This document shows positions 8,761 to 18,356 of a stretch of DNA of 64,000 nt, in pieces. The DNA is taken from the NCBI RefSeq assembly GCF_009936275.1, contig NZ_AP019797.1, positions 2,711,890 through 2,775,889 on the forward strand, given 5' to 3'. The stretch is from Rhodothermus marinus. GTDB taxonomy: Bacteria; Bacteroidota; Rhodothermia; Rhodothermales; Rhodothermaceae. Both the position numbers and the translations under genes were made by a program. The stretch's first letter is position 1. Every line of letters begins with the position of its first letter. Under the pieces are notes generated by a model. It saw only the letters and a list, made by a program, of their open reading frames with translations, was not told the origin of the DNA and did not search any database.

Positions 8761-10119
8761 ATGCTACGACGCCTCCCCATCCTGCTGCTTCTGATCGGCG
8801 TGGTGCGGACGCCGGCCGCCCAACCGGTCGATACGCTTCGTGTGCAACTGTTCACCGGGTTTCAGCCCGACGTACTGGCCGTCGAGTCCACCACCGCGGC
8901 CCGGATCTATGCGGAAGATTTCGCGCGCCCCCTGCTGCGTCTGCCCGCCGGCGCCATGCTGCTGGTGGATCGCCGGGGCAACGAGCTACGCCTGCGCACG
9001 TCTGAGGGGACGATCTTTGCCCGCTGGATCCGCATCTACCCGGAGGAAGGCGGGCACCTGCGCCTGACCGCCCGACGCCCTGGCCAGACGTCCGGCCCGT
9101 TCACCTACCCCGGCTGGATCCAGATTGCCCCCGATCCTTCCGGCCTGCAGGTCCTCAATCACGTCGCCCTCGAAGACTACGTGGCGGGCGTGCTGGCCCG
9201 CGAGCACCACTTCGACGACCTGGAAAGCACCAAGGCGCTGTCCGTGGCCATCCGTACCTACACGCTGCGTCGCCTGCAGACGAGCGACACGCTGCTGGAT
9301 CACGCCGCCCACCAGATGTACGAGGGGATCGATCGGGTCACGCCCCTTATCCGCGAGGCCGTCGAGCAGACGCGCGGTGAGGTGCTGACCTATCAGGGGG
9401 AATTGATCGAAGCGGTCTATTTTGCCGCCAGCGGCGGCCACACCGCCAACAACGAAGACGTGTGGGACGGGGTACCGCTCCCCTACCTGCGCGGGCGGCC
9501 GGATCCGTATGACCGCAACGCCCCCTTTCAACACTGGGAGGCTTCCGTCCCCCGACAGCGCCTGCTGGAAATCCTTTCGCAGAAATATGGTACCCGCATC
9601 ACCGGTTTTCGCATCGGCACGCACAGCCCGGACGGCCGCGTGGCCACGATCGAACTGCTCCGCGAGCGGGGCGATCCGCTGACGATCCGCGCCAACGAGT
9701 TCCGGTTGCTGGTCAACGCGCACTTCGGTCGCCATACGCTGCGCAGCACCTACTTCACAGCCCGACGCCAGGGCGATACCTATCATTTCGAAGGCAAAGG
9801 CTTCGGGCACGGCGTGGGGCTCAGTCAGTACGGCGCGCTCGAAATGTCCCGTCAGGGTTATTCGTACCGGGATATTCTGGCCTTTTATTACCCGGGCACC
9901 GAACTGCACCTTTACGAAGCCGGGCCTCTGCTGGCCGCCGGTTCGTCTTCGGAGGCGCCCGACGACTTCTCGCCTCCACCGGCCCGCACGCCTGCCGCTT
10001 CACCTGAGGTGACCACTCCGGCCGCTTCAGGCGCAACGCGCCCCGTGGTCGCGGTCGGCTGGAGCGCTACCCCCACTCGGACGGTCGAACGTCCCACCCG
10101 TCACCGGATCGGCTGGTAG
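8761..10119 (+). CDS. SpoIID/LytB-domain protein, probable peptidoglycan-acting secreted enzyme
   Basis: A 452-residue protein with an N-terminal signal sequence (LPILLLLIGVV ending near PAAQ). The SpoIID domain spans about residues 125-385, with the family signatures ALEDYVAGVL, TRGEVLTYQG, ASGGHTANNEDVW and GKGFGHGVGLSQYGA. SpoIID is a lytic transglycosylase acting on peptidoglycan glycan strands lacking stem peptides. A Pro/Ala/Ser-rich tail (about 395-450) looks disordered. It lies 3 nt after the LytTR regulator and 1 nt before the TonB receptor, so it is cotranscribed with both. Confidence 0.9.
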   Translation: MLRRLPILLLLIGVVRTPAAQPVDTLRVQLFTGFQPDVLAVESTTAARIYAEDFARPLLRLPAGAMLLVDRRGNELRLRTSEGTIFARWIRIYPEEGGHLRLTARRPGQTSGPFTYPGWIQIAPDPSGLQVLNHVALEDYVAGVLAREHHFDDLESTKALSVAIRTYTLRRLQTSDTLLDHAAHQMYEGIDRVTPLIREAVEQTRGEVLTYQGELIEAVYFAASGGHTANNEDVWDGVPLPYLRGRPDPYDRNAPFQHWEASVPRQRLLEILSQKYGTRITGFRIGTHSPDGRVATIELLRERGDPLTIRANEFRLLVNAHFGRHTLRSTYFTARRQGDTYHFEGKGFGHGVGLSQYGALEMSRQGYSYRDILAFYYPGTELHLYEAGPLLAAGSSSEAPDDFSPPPARTPAASPEVTTPAASGATRPVVAVGWSATPTRTVERPTRHRIGW

Positions 10120-10120
10120 T

Positions 10121-12163
10121 ATGCGACGTGTTCTGTTCTGGCTCGCGCTGGGCCTGAATCTCTGGCTCCAGACTACCCTGGCGCAGGAGCGTCCGCTGCC
10201 GCGCTTCCGCACGCAGCAGGACAGCCTCACCGTCTTTCAGTTGCCGCCCGTGCTGGTCGAAGCCACGCGCGGGTTTACGGCCCCCTGGGGCGAGGCGCTT
10301 CCCCTGCTCACGCTGGAGCGCCGGCCGCCCGAGGTGCAATTCCGTCCGGCCCTGACGCTGACCGAAACGTTGCACGACCTGCCCGGCCTCTGGCTCAACG
10401 ATCGCCAGAACTATGCGCTGGGCGAGCGGCTGCTCGTGCGCAGTGCCGGCTGGCAGGCCGCCTTCGGCGTGCGTGGCGTGCAGGTCGTGCTCGACGGCAT
10501 TCCGCTGACCATGCCCGACGGGCAGGCGGTGCTCGACCCGGTCGATCCGGCTTTCATCCGCCGTGCCGAGCTGCTGCGCGGCCCGGCCGCGCTGTTCTGG
10601 GGCAACGGCAGCGCCGGGGCACTGGTGCTCTCGACCTGGCCCGAGCCGATCCGGCCCGGTCTGCGCGTTCGTCTGCTGGGAGGCAGCTACGGCCTGCGTC
10701 GTCTGGGCGGCGAGGCCGTGCTGCGCGCCGGTCCGCACGCGCTGGCCTTCCACGCCTCGCACCTGGAGCAGGAAGGCTACCGGGCCCATAGCCAGACCCG
10801 CCTGAGCCGTTTCGGCCTGCAGGCCGGTGTTCGGCTGGACGCCCGCTCGCGTCTGCGGGTCACGCTGGCCGGTGCCTGGCTGGATGCCCGGCATCCGGGC
10901 GCCCTGACGGCCGACGAACTGGCCCGCGATCCACGCCAGGCCAGTGCCCGCTACGTGGCCACCCATGCCGGCAAAGAAAGCCGGCAGGGCCAGCTCGGCG
11001 CGACCTTCGTCCACCGGTTGCCTGCAGGCTGGCTGACGTTCACCACCTTCGCGCTGGTGCGCCATCTGGACAACCCCCTGCCCTTTGCCTACATCCGCCT
11101 GCAACGCCAGGCCGCCGGAATGCGCACGACCTGGACGCAGGAGCGCGGCCGCTGGCGCACCGGCCTTGGACTCGACGTCACGCTGCAGGACGACGACCGC
11201 CAGAACTTCCCCAACAACAACGGTCGCCCCGGCACGCCGCGCCTGCTTGACCAGCGCGAGCGCGTCGGTGAACTGGCGCTCTTCGGTCTGGCGCGCTATG
11301 CCTTCACGCCGCGCCTGCAGGCGCTCGCCGGCCTGCGCCTGAGCTACCTGCACTTCGCCCTGACCGACTACCTGCTCACCAACGGCGACCAGTCCGGCCG
11401 CCGCACGTTCAGCGTCTGGACGCCCACGCTGGGACTGACCTACCAGATAATGCCCGGCACGCAGCTTTTTGCCACGCTGGGCACGGCCTTCGAGTCGCCC
11501 ACCACGACCGAACTGGTCAACCGTCCGGACGGCCGGGGCGGCTTCAATCCCGAGCTGGAGCCGCAATATCTCTACGGCATCGAGCTGGGCGGACGTCGCC
11601 GGGGAAGTGCCGTCCAGGCCGATCTGACCCTGTTCTACCAGTGGGTACGCGGCCGCATCATCCCCTTCCAGCTCGAAGGCGATGGCCGCACCTTCTACCG
11701 CAACGCCGGCCGCACCCGCCAGTACGGGATCGAACTCTGGCTGCAGGCGCAGCTGACGCCGGCGCTGCAGGCACGGCTGGCCTACACGGGCGCCCGCTAT
11801 CGGTTCGAGGAAACCGAGCTCCGGGACAAGCGCCTGCCCGGCCTGCCCGAACAGCACCTCGCGCTCACGCTGCAATACCGGAGAGGACCGCTCTGGCTGG
11901 AGACGACCGGCACGGCCGTGGGTCCCTGCTATGCCGACGATGCCAACACCGTGCGTGTGGATGGCTACGTCACGCTGGACGTCACGCTGGGACTGGCCCG
12001 CTCGCTGTTGCCCGGATTCGACGTGCAGCCGTTCGTCTCCGTGCAGAACGTGCTGGACCGGCGCTACGTGGGCTCCGTCGTGGTCAACGCGGGTGGCGGC
12101 CGCTATTTCGAACCCGCCGCCGGCCGCAGCGTTCGCTTCGGGCTGAACCTGAGCACCCCCTGA
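10121..12163 (+). CDS. TonB-dependent outer membrane receptor
   Basis: A 680-residue receptor with signal peptide MRRVLFWLALGLNLWLQTTLAQ. The plug domain has VLDGIPLTMPDGQAVLDPVD and RRAELLRGPAALFWGNGSAG, typical for plugs of siderophore and cobalamin receptors. The barrel runs to the C-terminus RFGLNLSTP. No carboxypeptidase-regulatory N-terminal domain is present, unlike the receptor at 26091. It imports an unknown ligand across the outer membrane using TonB energy. The start lies 1 nt after the SpoIID stop and the Nudix gene follows after 3 nt. Confidence 0.93.
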   Translation: MRRVLFWLALGLNLWLQTTLAQERPLPRFRTQQDSLTVFQLPPVLVEATRGFTAPWGEALPLLTLERRPPEVQFRPALTLTETLHDLPGLWLNDRQNYALGERLLVRSAGWQAAFGVRGVQVVLDGIPLTMPDGQAVLDPVDPAFIRRAELLRGPAALFWGNGSAGALVLSTWPEPIRPGLRVRLLGGSYGLRRLGGEAVLRAGPHALAFHASHLEQEGYRAHSQTRLSRFGLQAGVRLDARSRLRVTLAGAWLDARHPGALTADELARDPRQASARYVATHAGKESRQGQLGATFVHRLPAGWLTFTTFALVRHLDNPLPFAYIRLQRQAAGMRTTWTQERGRWRTGLGLDVTLQDDDRQNFPNNNGRPGTPRLLDQRERVGELALFGLARYAFTPRLQALAGLRLSYLHFALTDYLLTNGDQSGRRTFSVWTPTLGLTYQIMPGTQLFATLGTAFESPTTTELVNRPDGRGGFNPELEPQYLYGIELGGRRRGSAVQADLTLFYQWVRGRIIPFQLEGDGRTFYRNAGRTRQYGIELWLQAQLTPALQARLAYTGARYRFEETELRDKRLPGLPEQHLALTLQYRRGPLWLETTGTAVGPCYADDANTVRVDGYVTLDVTLGLARSLLPGFDVQPFVSVQNVLDRRYVGSVVVNAGGGRYFEPAAGRSVRFGLNLSTP

Positions 12164-12166
12164 GCC

Positions 12167-12772
12167 ATGGGCAAGAAGCAAAAAGTGCAGGCGGGCGTCC
12201 TGCCCGTGCGCCAGCAGAACGGTCGGATCGAAGTGCTGCTGATCACCTCGCGCACGGTGGGCCGCTGGATCCTGCCCAAGGGCAACGTCAAACGACACCA
12301 GACGCCCATCGAAGCGGCCCGCCAGGAAGCCTATGAGGAGGCCGGCATCCGCGGACGCATCGACCCGGAGCTGCTGGGCCGCTACCTGCACGGCCGCCCC
12401 GGCGATCAGCGCTGGGTGGAAGTCTATCTGATGACGGTCGAAGAAGAACTGGACGACTGGCCCGAGCGGCACGAGCGCACCCGGCGCTGGATGCCGCTGG
12501 ACGAAGCCCGGCAGGTCGTCTATGAAGACGGACTCCGGGCGCTGCTCGACCGCCTGCCCGACGAGCTGGCACGCCGCCGTCAGGGACGCAAGCTGAGCCC
12601 CCGAGCCTCGCGCCTGCTGGTGGTGCTGGTGCTGCTGGCCTCGCTGGCACTGGCCTTCGGCGGTACGTACTATCTGGCGCGGTTGCTTGCCCGCCCCGAA
12701 GTCCAGCAACGCCTGCAGGAACTGGAACGCCAGGAGAATCCCGCTCCTTCGCCCGACTCCGTTCGTTTTTAA
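12167..12772 (+). CDS. Nudix hydrolase with a C-terminal membrane anchor
   Basis: A 201-residue protein. The Nudix domain occupies residues 1 to about 135, with the box starting at G39 and ending in EAYEEAGI. The metal-binding glutamates E54, E57 and E58 are kept, but the first conserved Glu is Q45 and the Arg before E54 is Q53. The WILPKGNVK context is like the diphosphoinositol-polyphosphate phosphohydrolase branch. A hydrophobic segment (about 148-172) followed by a charged tail anchors it in the membrane. It is the last gene of the LytS-LytTR operon; its substrate is not evident. Confidence 0.88.
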   Translation: MGKKQKVQAGVLPVRQQNGRIEVLLITSRTVGRWILPKGNVKRHQTPIEAARQEAYEEAGIRGRIDPELLGRYLHGRPGDQRWVEVYLMTVEEELDDWPERHERTRRWMPLDEARQVVYEDGLRALLDRLPDELARRRQGRKLSPRASRLLVVLVLLASLALAFGGTYYLARLLARPEVQQRLQELERQENPAPSPDSVRF

Positions 12773-12876
12773 CAGCCGTTCGCTTCAGAATTCACGCGAG
12801 GCAAACGTGGCCGTCCAGCGTGCGTTGTAGTTTCCGGGAGCCTTTTCACAACAGGAAAACAACTGGTTAAGCACTC

Positions 12877-14334
12877 ATGAGCCAGCCACAGGAAAAATAC
12901 CGGGTCACGATTGCCTACGGAGACGGGATCGGTCCGGAAATCATGCGGGCCACGCTGGCCGTGCTCGAAGCGGCCGGCGCTCCGCTGGAATACGACGTCA
13001 TTGAAATCGGTGAAAAGGTCTATCGCCAGGGCATTACGTCCGGCATCCCGGACGAAGCCTGGGAGGTGTTGCGCCGCAACCGGGTCTTCCTGAAGGCGCC
13101 GATCACCACGCCGCAGGGTGGCGGCTACAAGAGCCTGAACGTGACGATCCGCAAGGCGCTGGGGCTTTTTGCCAACATCCGTCCCACCAAGTCGCTGCAC
13201 CCTTACGTCGAGACGCCCTACCCCGACATCGACCTGGTGATCGTCCGCGAAAACGAAGAGGACCTGTACGCGGCCATCGAGCACCGACAGACCACCGAGG
13301 TGGTGCAGGCGCTCAAGCTGGTCACGCGCCCGGGCAGCGAGGGGATCATCCGCTACGCCTTCGAATATGCTCGCGCCTACGGCCGTCGGAAGGTCACCTG
13401 CATGTCGAAGGACAACATCCTGAAGCTGACCGACGGCCTGTTCCACAAAATCTTCGATGAGATTGCCGCCGAGTATCCGGACATTGAATCCGAGCACCGC
13501 ATCATCGACATCGGCGCGGCGCTTGTGGCCGCCCGACCGGAAACGCTCGACGTGATCGTCACGCTGAACCTGTACGGCGACATTCTGTCGGACATCGCCG
13601 CGCAGGTAGCCGGATCAGTGGGACTGGGCGGTTCGGCCAACGTGGGTACGCACGCGGCCATGTTTGAGGCCATCCACGGCTCGGCGCCCGACATTGCCGG
13701 CAAGGACATCGCCAACCCGTCCGGCCTGCTCAACGCCGCCGTCATGATGCTCGTGCATCTGGGGCTGGCCGACATCGCCGCCCGGATCGAAAACGCCTGG
13801 CTGCGCACGATCGAGGACGGCATCCACACGGCCGACATCTACCGTCCGGGCAAAAGCAAAAAGAAAGTCGGCACCCAGGCCTTCGCCGAGGCTGTCATCG
13901 CCCGGCTGGGTCAGGAGCCGCAGCATCTGAAGCCGGTGCACTTCCGCAAGCCGGGCGTTGCCGTGGAGATTCGGCCTACGCCACGTCAGCCCAAGCAGCT
14001 CGTGGGCGTGGATGTGTTCATCGACTGGGACGAGGCCGGACGTGATCCGAACGTGCTGGGGCGAAAGCTCGAAGCCCTGGCCGGCGACGCCTTCCGCCTG
14101 CGCGTGATCACCAACCGGGGCGTGAAGGTCTATCCCGGCGGCCTGCCCGAGACGTTCTGCACGGATCACTGGCGCTGCCGCTTCGTGGCGGCCGAAGAAG
14201 GCGGCACGGTCACGCCTGCACAGATTCTGGAGCTGCTGCGCCGCATTCACGAAGCCGGCCTGGAGTTCATCAAGACCGAGCACCTGTACACGTTCGACGG
14301 GCAGCGCGGCTTTTCGCTGGCCCAGGCGGAGTGA
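12877..14334 (+). CDS. icd: NADP-dependent isocitrate dehydrogenase, Thermus-type with C-terminal extension
   Basis: A 485-residue TCA-cycle enzyme converting isocitrate to 2-oxoglutarate and CO2. The N-terminal part (1 to about 340) is the isocitrate/isopropylmalate dehydrogenase fold, with ITTPQGGGYKSLNVTIRK for substrate binding, IVRENEEDLYAAIEH, NLYGDILSDIAA for metal binding, and HGSAPDIAGKDIANP near the cofactor site. Residues about 350-485 are an extra C-terminal domain, as in Thermus thermophilus IDH, which explains the length. It stands alone, about 100 nt after the preceding operon. NADP rather than NAD preference is inferred from that subfamily. Confidence 0.92.
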   Translation: MSQPQEKYRVTIAYGDGIGPEIMRATLAVLEAAGAPLEYDVIEIGEKVYRQGITSGIPDEAWEVLRRNRVFLKAPITTPQGGGYKSLNVTIRKALGLFANIRPTKSLHPYVETPYPDIDLVIVRENEEDLYAAIEHRQTTEVVQALKLVTRPGSEGIIRYAFEYARAYGRRKVTCMSKDNILKLTDGLFHKIFDEIAAEYPDIESEHRIIDIGAALVAARPETLDVIVTLNLYGDILSDIAAQVAGSVGLGGSANVGTHAAMFEAIHGSAPDIAGKDIANPSGLLNAAVMMLVHLGLADIAARIENAWLRTIEDGIHTADIYRPGKSKKKVGTQAFAEAVIARLGQEPQHLKPVHFRKPGVAVEIRPTPRQPKQLVGVDVFIDWDEAGRDPNVLGRKLEALAGDAFRLRVITNRGVKVYPGGLPETFCTDHWRCRFVAAEEGGTVTPAQILELLRRIHEAGLEFIKTEHLYTFDGQRGFSLAQAE

Positions 14335-14340
14335 TGCGAG

Positions 14341-14400
14341 TTCCCGGGCATCATGGCGCGCGGCATCCCCTGCGCCCCGTCCCCGACTGAAAGCCCGAAC
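14341..14400. repeat. Dispersed intergenic repeat, copy A
   Basis: The stretch starting CCGGGCATCATGG, followed by GCGGCATCCC and ending at CTGAAAGC, is shared in the same order with 18284-18357. The two copies differ by small insertions. This copy lies directly after the icd stop codon. It does not look coding. Confidence 0.5.
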
Positions 14401-14483
14401 GCCTCCCAGCACCGGATCGGGTTCGGCCCGTGCAGGGGAACGCCATCCGATCCCGGCTTCTTTCCATCAGGACGCAGCCGACG

Positions 14484-15338
14484 TTATGCTTCGCGCAGCA
14501 AAGCGAGGGCGCGGTCCGGATAGTCCGTGATCAGGCCGTCCACGCCCAGACGCAAAAGGCGCTGCATGTCGCGCACGCGGTTGACGGTCCAGGGAATCAG
14601 GCGCATGCCGCGGGCGTGGACCTCGGCCACCAGCTTTGCCGTGATCAGGCGATAGTCGGGGCCGTACACCTCCGGCACGAACCCCAGCCGCGCCAGCTGG
14701 TCTGCCAGCGGCCGGCGATCGTGGTGCTCCACCAGCAGCGACAGCGCCAGCTCCGGAAACAGTCGCCGCGCCACCTGCAGCACGCGCACGTCGAACGACA
14801 TCAGGGTGGTTCGCGCCGTCACGCCGCAGGCTGCCACGACGGCCTGCACCCGCCGCACGAACGTCTCCGGATCGGGCTGATACTTCCCCTCCCACTCCGG
14901 CCGCGACTTGATCTCGATGCTGTAGCGCACCGGTGGGCGGCCCAGTTCGGCCGCGTACACCTCGGCCCGCCGCAGCACATCTTCCAGCCGGGGTTTGGGA
15001 GCGGGCACCGGCTCCTGCTGCGGAAAACGCGGATGCCGACGGCTGCCGCAGTCAAAGCGGGCGATCTCCGCGTAGGTCATCCGGTACAGGTTGTAGCGCC
15101 GGAACGGTCGCACGGGACGGCCGGACGGCTCCCGGCACAGCGTGGCGGAAAACCAGGGCTCGTGCGATACGACCACCGTGCCGTCGCCCGCAATCACCAC
15201 ATCCATCTCCAGCGCATCCACCCCCAGCTCAATGGCCCGGGCAAAAGCCGGCCAGGTGTTCTCCGGGCGCAATCCCCTGGCTCCTCGGTGCCCCAGAATG
15301 TCCGGCGGCACCCGCGTCTCTGTGAAGCCTGTCTCCAT
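14484..15338 (-). CDS. Glycerophosphodiester phosphodiesterase
   Basis: A 284-residue TIM-barrel hydrolase of the GDPD family. I chose the ATG at 15338 (METGFTE); a start 5 codons earlier is possible. The catalytic signature is ILGHRGARGLRPENT with the first catalytic histidine at residue 17, then ALEMDV (metal-binding Glu and Asp) and VVSHEPWF (second histidine). IEIKS and TVNRVRDMQRLLRLGVDGLITDYPD close the barrel. It releases glycerol 3-phosphate from deacylated phospholipids. There is no signal peptide, so it is probably cytosolic. It is convergent with icd and divergent from gyrA. Confidence 0.93.
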   Translation of the reverse strand: METGFTETRVPPDILGHRGARGLRPENTWPAFARAIELGVDALEMDVVIAGDGTVVVSHEPWFSATLCREPSGRPVRPFRRYNLYRMTYAEIARFDCGSRRHPRFPQQEPVPAPKPRLEDVLRRAEVYAAELGRPPVRYSIEIKSRPEWEGKYQPDPETFVRRVQAVVAACGVTARTTLMSFDVRVLQVARRLFPELALSLLVEHHDRRPLADQLARLGFVPEVYGPDYRLITAKLVAEVHARGMRLIPWTVNRVRDMQRLLRLGVDGLITDYPDRALALLREA

Positions 15339-15514
15339 TTCACGCAAATGCAAATTTGCCAGAACTTTCCCGTCTCAAAAAATGAGAACTTTTTTCATCT
15401 TGCGCGTTCGCTTCACCGGGTCTTTTTTCCTATTTTGGGATGTTCCCCGGCGGAAAATGTCCGCTGCGATCGCATCGTTCTCAATCGGTTCGGCATCAAT
15501 CATATTCAGCAGAA

Positions 15515-18076
15515 ATGGAAGCAGAAAAACCTCGCATTATTCCTGTCAATATTGAGGAGGAAATGAAATCCTCCTACATCGACTATTCCATGTCGGTGAT
15601 TGTGGGCCGGGCGTTGCCGGACGTACGCGACGGGCTCAAGCCGGTTCATCGCCGCGTGCTCTACGGCATGTACGAACTCGGCCTGACCTCCAGCGCCCCT
15701 TACAAGAAAAGCGCCCGTATCGTCGGCGAGGTGCTCGGTAAGTACCACCCGCACGGCGACGCGGCCGTCTACGACACGATGGTGCGCATGGCGCAGGACT
15801 TCGCCATGCGCTATCCGCTGGTCGATGGCCAGGGCAACTTCGGCTCGATCGACGGCGACAGTCCCGCCGCCATGCGCTACACGGAAGCACGGCTGACGCG
15901 CCTGGCCGAGGAAATGCTGCGGGACATCGACAAGGACACCGTCGATTTTCAGGATAACTTCGACGGCTCGCTGAAAGAGCCCGTCGTGCTGCCGGCCGCC
16001 CTGCCCAACCTGATCGTCAACGGCGCCGACGGCATCGCCGTGGGCATGGCGACCAAGATCCCACCGCACAACCTGGGCGAGGCCGTCGATGCGCTCGTGG
16101 CCATGATCGACAACCCGGACATCTCGCTGGACGAGCTGCTGAAGCATCTTCCGGCACCGGACTTCCCCACGGGCGGCATCATCTACGGCTACAGCGGCGT
16201 CAGGGAAGCCTACGCCACCGGCCGCGGCCGCATCCTGATCCGCGCACGCATCCACGAAGAGGAGATCCGGCCCGGCCGCATGGCGCTCGTCATCACGGAA
16301 ATCCCCTATCAGGTCAACAAAAGCAGCCTGATTGAGAAGATCGCGCATCTGGTGCGGGAGCGCCGCATCGACGGCATCACGGACATCCGGGACGAAAGCG
16401 ACCGCGAAGGCCTGCGCGTCGTGCTGGAGCTGCGCAAAGATGCCGTGCCGCTGGTGATTCAGAACCAGCTCTACAAGTACACGCCCTGCCAGCAGACCTT
16501 CGGCGTGAACATGGTGGCGCTGGTGAACGGCCGCCCGCGCACGCTCACGCTCAAAGAACTGATGCGCCATTACCTGGATCACCGGCACGAGGTCGTAACG
16601 CGGCGCACCCGCTTCGAGCTGCGCAAGGCCGAGGAGCGCGCCCACATCCTGGAAGGGCTCAAGATCGCGCTCGATCACCTCGACCTCGTCATCAACATCA
16701 TCCGCTATTCGGCCGACCCGGACGAAGCGCGCCAGCGCCTCATGGAAGGCGTACTGCCTGAACGGCTCACGCCGGAGCAGCGCGAGCGGCTGGGGTTGCC
16801 CGTCGAACAGACCTCGCATTTCACGCTCACCGAGGCGCAGGCCAACGCGATCCTCGCCCTGCGGCTGAGTCGCCTGACTGGCCTCGAACGCCAGAAACTC
16901 GAAGAAGAATACCGGGCGCTGCTGCAGGAAATCGAGCGCCTGCGCAGCATCCTGGCCAGCGAGCCGCTGCGCTGGCAGATCATCCGGGAAGAGCTGCTCG
17001 AGCTGAAGCAGAAGTACGCCGACGCACGGCGTACGGAGATCGACTATGCGGGCGGCGGCGACTTTGCCATCGAGGACCTGATCGAAGACGAGCAGGTGGT
17101 GGTCACGCTGTCGCACCAGGGCCTGATCAAACGCACGCCGGCGCACATCTACCGGCAGCAGGGCCGCGGTGGCGTGGGCATGAAGGCCAGCGGCATGCGG
17201 GAAGATGACTACATCGAGCACCTGTTCGCCTGCAAGAACCACGACTATCTGCTCTTTTTCACGGACCACGGCCGTTGCTACTGGCTGCGCGTCTACGACA
17301 TCCCGGAGGGTAGCCGCACCAGCCTCGGCCGCTCCATCCGCAACCTGATCCAGATCGCGCCCGACGATCGCGTGCGCACCGTGCTGAACATCCGCAAGGA
17401 AGACTTCGAAAATCCGGAATTCCTGCGCACGCACTACGTGCTGATGGCCACGCGCCAGGGCCTGGTCAAGAAAACGGAACTGGAAGCCTTCAGCCGTCCG
17501 CGGGCCGACGGCATCATCGCCATCGCCTTTGCCGAAGGCGACGAGCTGATCGAAGCGGTGCTGACCGACGGCCGGGCGCACGTGCTGCTGGCCTCTTCGG
17601 GCGGGCGCGTTGTGCGCTTCGACGAAGCGGACGTGCGGCCGATGGGCCGCAACACGCGCGGCGTGCGGGGCATTGCGCTGGAGCCCGGCGAGCAGGTCGT
17701 GGGCATGGTGGCCGTCGCCCCTGAAGCCTCGCCCTGCATCCTTTCGATCAGCGCCAACGGCTACGGCAAGCGCACCCCGCTGGAAGAGTATCCCGTCCAC
17801 CGGCGCGGTGGCAAGGGCGTCTGGACCATGAAGATCACGCCGCGCACGGGCCGACTCATCGCCATCAAGGCCGTGCAGGACACCGACGATCTGATGATCA
17901 TCACCCAGAACGGCCTGATGATCCGCATCCACGTGGCCGACATCAGCCGCATGGGCCGGCACACCCAGGGCGTCCGGCTGATCCAGCTCAAGCCCGGCGA
18001 CGCCATTGCCGACGTGACACGCCTGGTCACCGAAGCCCAGGAAGACGAAGCGGCCGCCGCACCGGCCATCGTCTGA
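15515..18076 (+). CDS. gyrA: DNA gyrase subunit A
   Basis: An 853-residue type IIA topoisomerase subunit that negatively supercoils DNA with GyrB. The ATG at 15515 ([20 protein letters not shown]) is chosen over an upstream in-frame ATG because it matches the usual start. The active-site tyrosine is Y122 in AMRYTEARL. The quinolone-resistance region reads [10 protein letters not shown], with Ala at position 83 and Asp at 87. The C-terminal beta-pinwheel starts near residue 520 and has a GyrA-box-like QGRGGVG at 549-555. No gyrB is nearby, and a terminator follows. Confidence 0.96.
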   Translation: MEAEKPRIIPVNIEEEMKSSYIDYSMSVIVGRALPDVRDGLKPVHRRVLYGMYELGLTSSAPYKKSARIVGEVLGKYHPHGDAAVYDTMVRMAQDFAMRYPLVDGQGNFGSIDGDSPAAMRYTEARLTRLAEEMLRDIDKDTVDFQDNFDGSLKEPVVLPAALPNLIVNGADGIAVGMATKIPPHNLGEAVDALVAMIDNPDISLDELLKHLPAPDFPTGGIIYGYSGVREAYATGRGRILIRARIHEEEIRPGRMALVITEIPYQVNKSSLIEKIAHLVRERRIDGITDIRDESDREGLRVVLELRKDAVPLVIQNQLYKYTPCQQTFGVNMVALVNGRPRTLTLKELMRHYLDHRHEVVTRRTRFELRKAEERAHILEGLKIALDHLDLVINIIRYSADPDEARQRLMEGVLPERLTPEQRERLGLPVEQTSHFTLTEAQANAILALRLSRLTGLERQKLEEEYRALLQEIERLRSILASEPLRWQIIREELLELKQKYADARRTEIDYAGGGDFAIEDLIEDEQVVVTLSHQGLIKRTPAHIYRQQGRGGVGMKASGMREDDYIEHLFACKNHDYLLFFTDHGRCYWLRVYDIPEGSRTSLGRSIRNLIQIAPDDRVRTVLNIRKEDFENPEFLRTHYVLMATRQGLVKKTELEAFSRPRADGIIAIAFAEGDELIEAVLTDGRAHVLLASSGGRVVRFDEADVRPMGRNTRGVRGIALEPGEQVVGMVAVAPEASPCILSISANGYGKRTPLEEYPVHRRGGKGVWTMKITPRTGRLIAIKAVQDTDDLMIITQNGLMIRIHVADISRMGRHTQGVRLIQLKPGDAIADVTRLVTEAQEDEAAAAPAIV

Positions 18077-18110
18077 GGTTGTCGGCGCACGGCAATTCGG
18101 ATTTATCCTG

Positions 18111-18142
18111 ACGGCGTCGCCTTCCGGGGCGACGCCGTTTTC
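18111..18142 (+). terminator. Terminator hairpin after gyrA
   Basis: An 11-bp perfect stem (18111-18121 with 18128-18138, loop TTCCGG) with T residues at its 3' side, about 35 nt after the gyrA stop codon. Confidence 0.8.
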
Positions 18143-18356
18143 TGTTGCATCAGCACGCCCAGGTCAGCACCATGGCGGGCATTTCTCCAGAGCAGGAACT
18201 CCTGCAAACCATGGTACATTGAGCCAGAAAAGACGTGCTTGAACCAGGTCATCGGCCTGCTCAACCTGGAAGTTATATGATTTTCCGGGCATCATGGTGC
18301 ATGTGTGCGGCATCCCATGACCCCCTCAGTCGCTTCGCGACAGCTCCCCCTGAAAG
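18143..18356. other. Intergenic stretch with decayed coding remnant and repeat copy B
   Basis: Between the gyrA terminator and the insertion sequence. Positions 18171-18221 read MAGISPEQELLQTMVH then stop, and a second frame reads EKTCLNQVIGLLNLEVI then stop at about 18281. Together they look like a frameshifted, truncated reading frame of unknown family. From 18284, the CCGGGCATCATGG repeat (copy B of the element at 14341) runs into CCCCCTCAGTCGC and CTCCCCCTGAAAG at the insertion sequence border. No intact gene is seen. Confidence 0.4.

Noticed and set aside
10067-12709. 880-codon minus-strand open frame opposite the TonB receptor and Nudix genes
   Set aside because: It crosses several real plus-strand genes and has low-complexity Gln/Gly/Arg composition without motifs.
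15506-17962. 818-codon minus-strand open frame opposite gyrA
   Set aside because: It is the antisense shadow of gyrA, with His/Asp/Val-rich composition and no domains.
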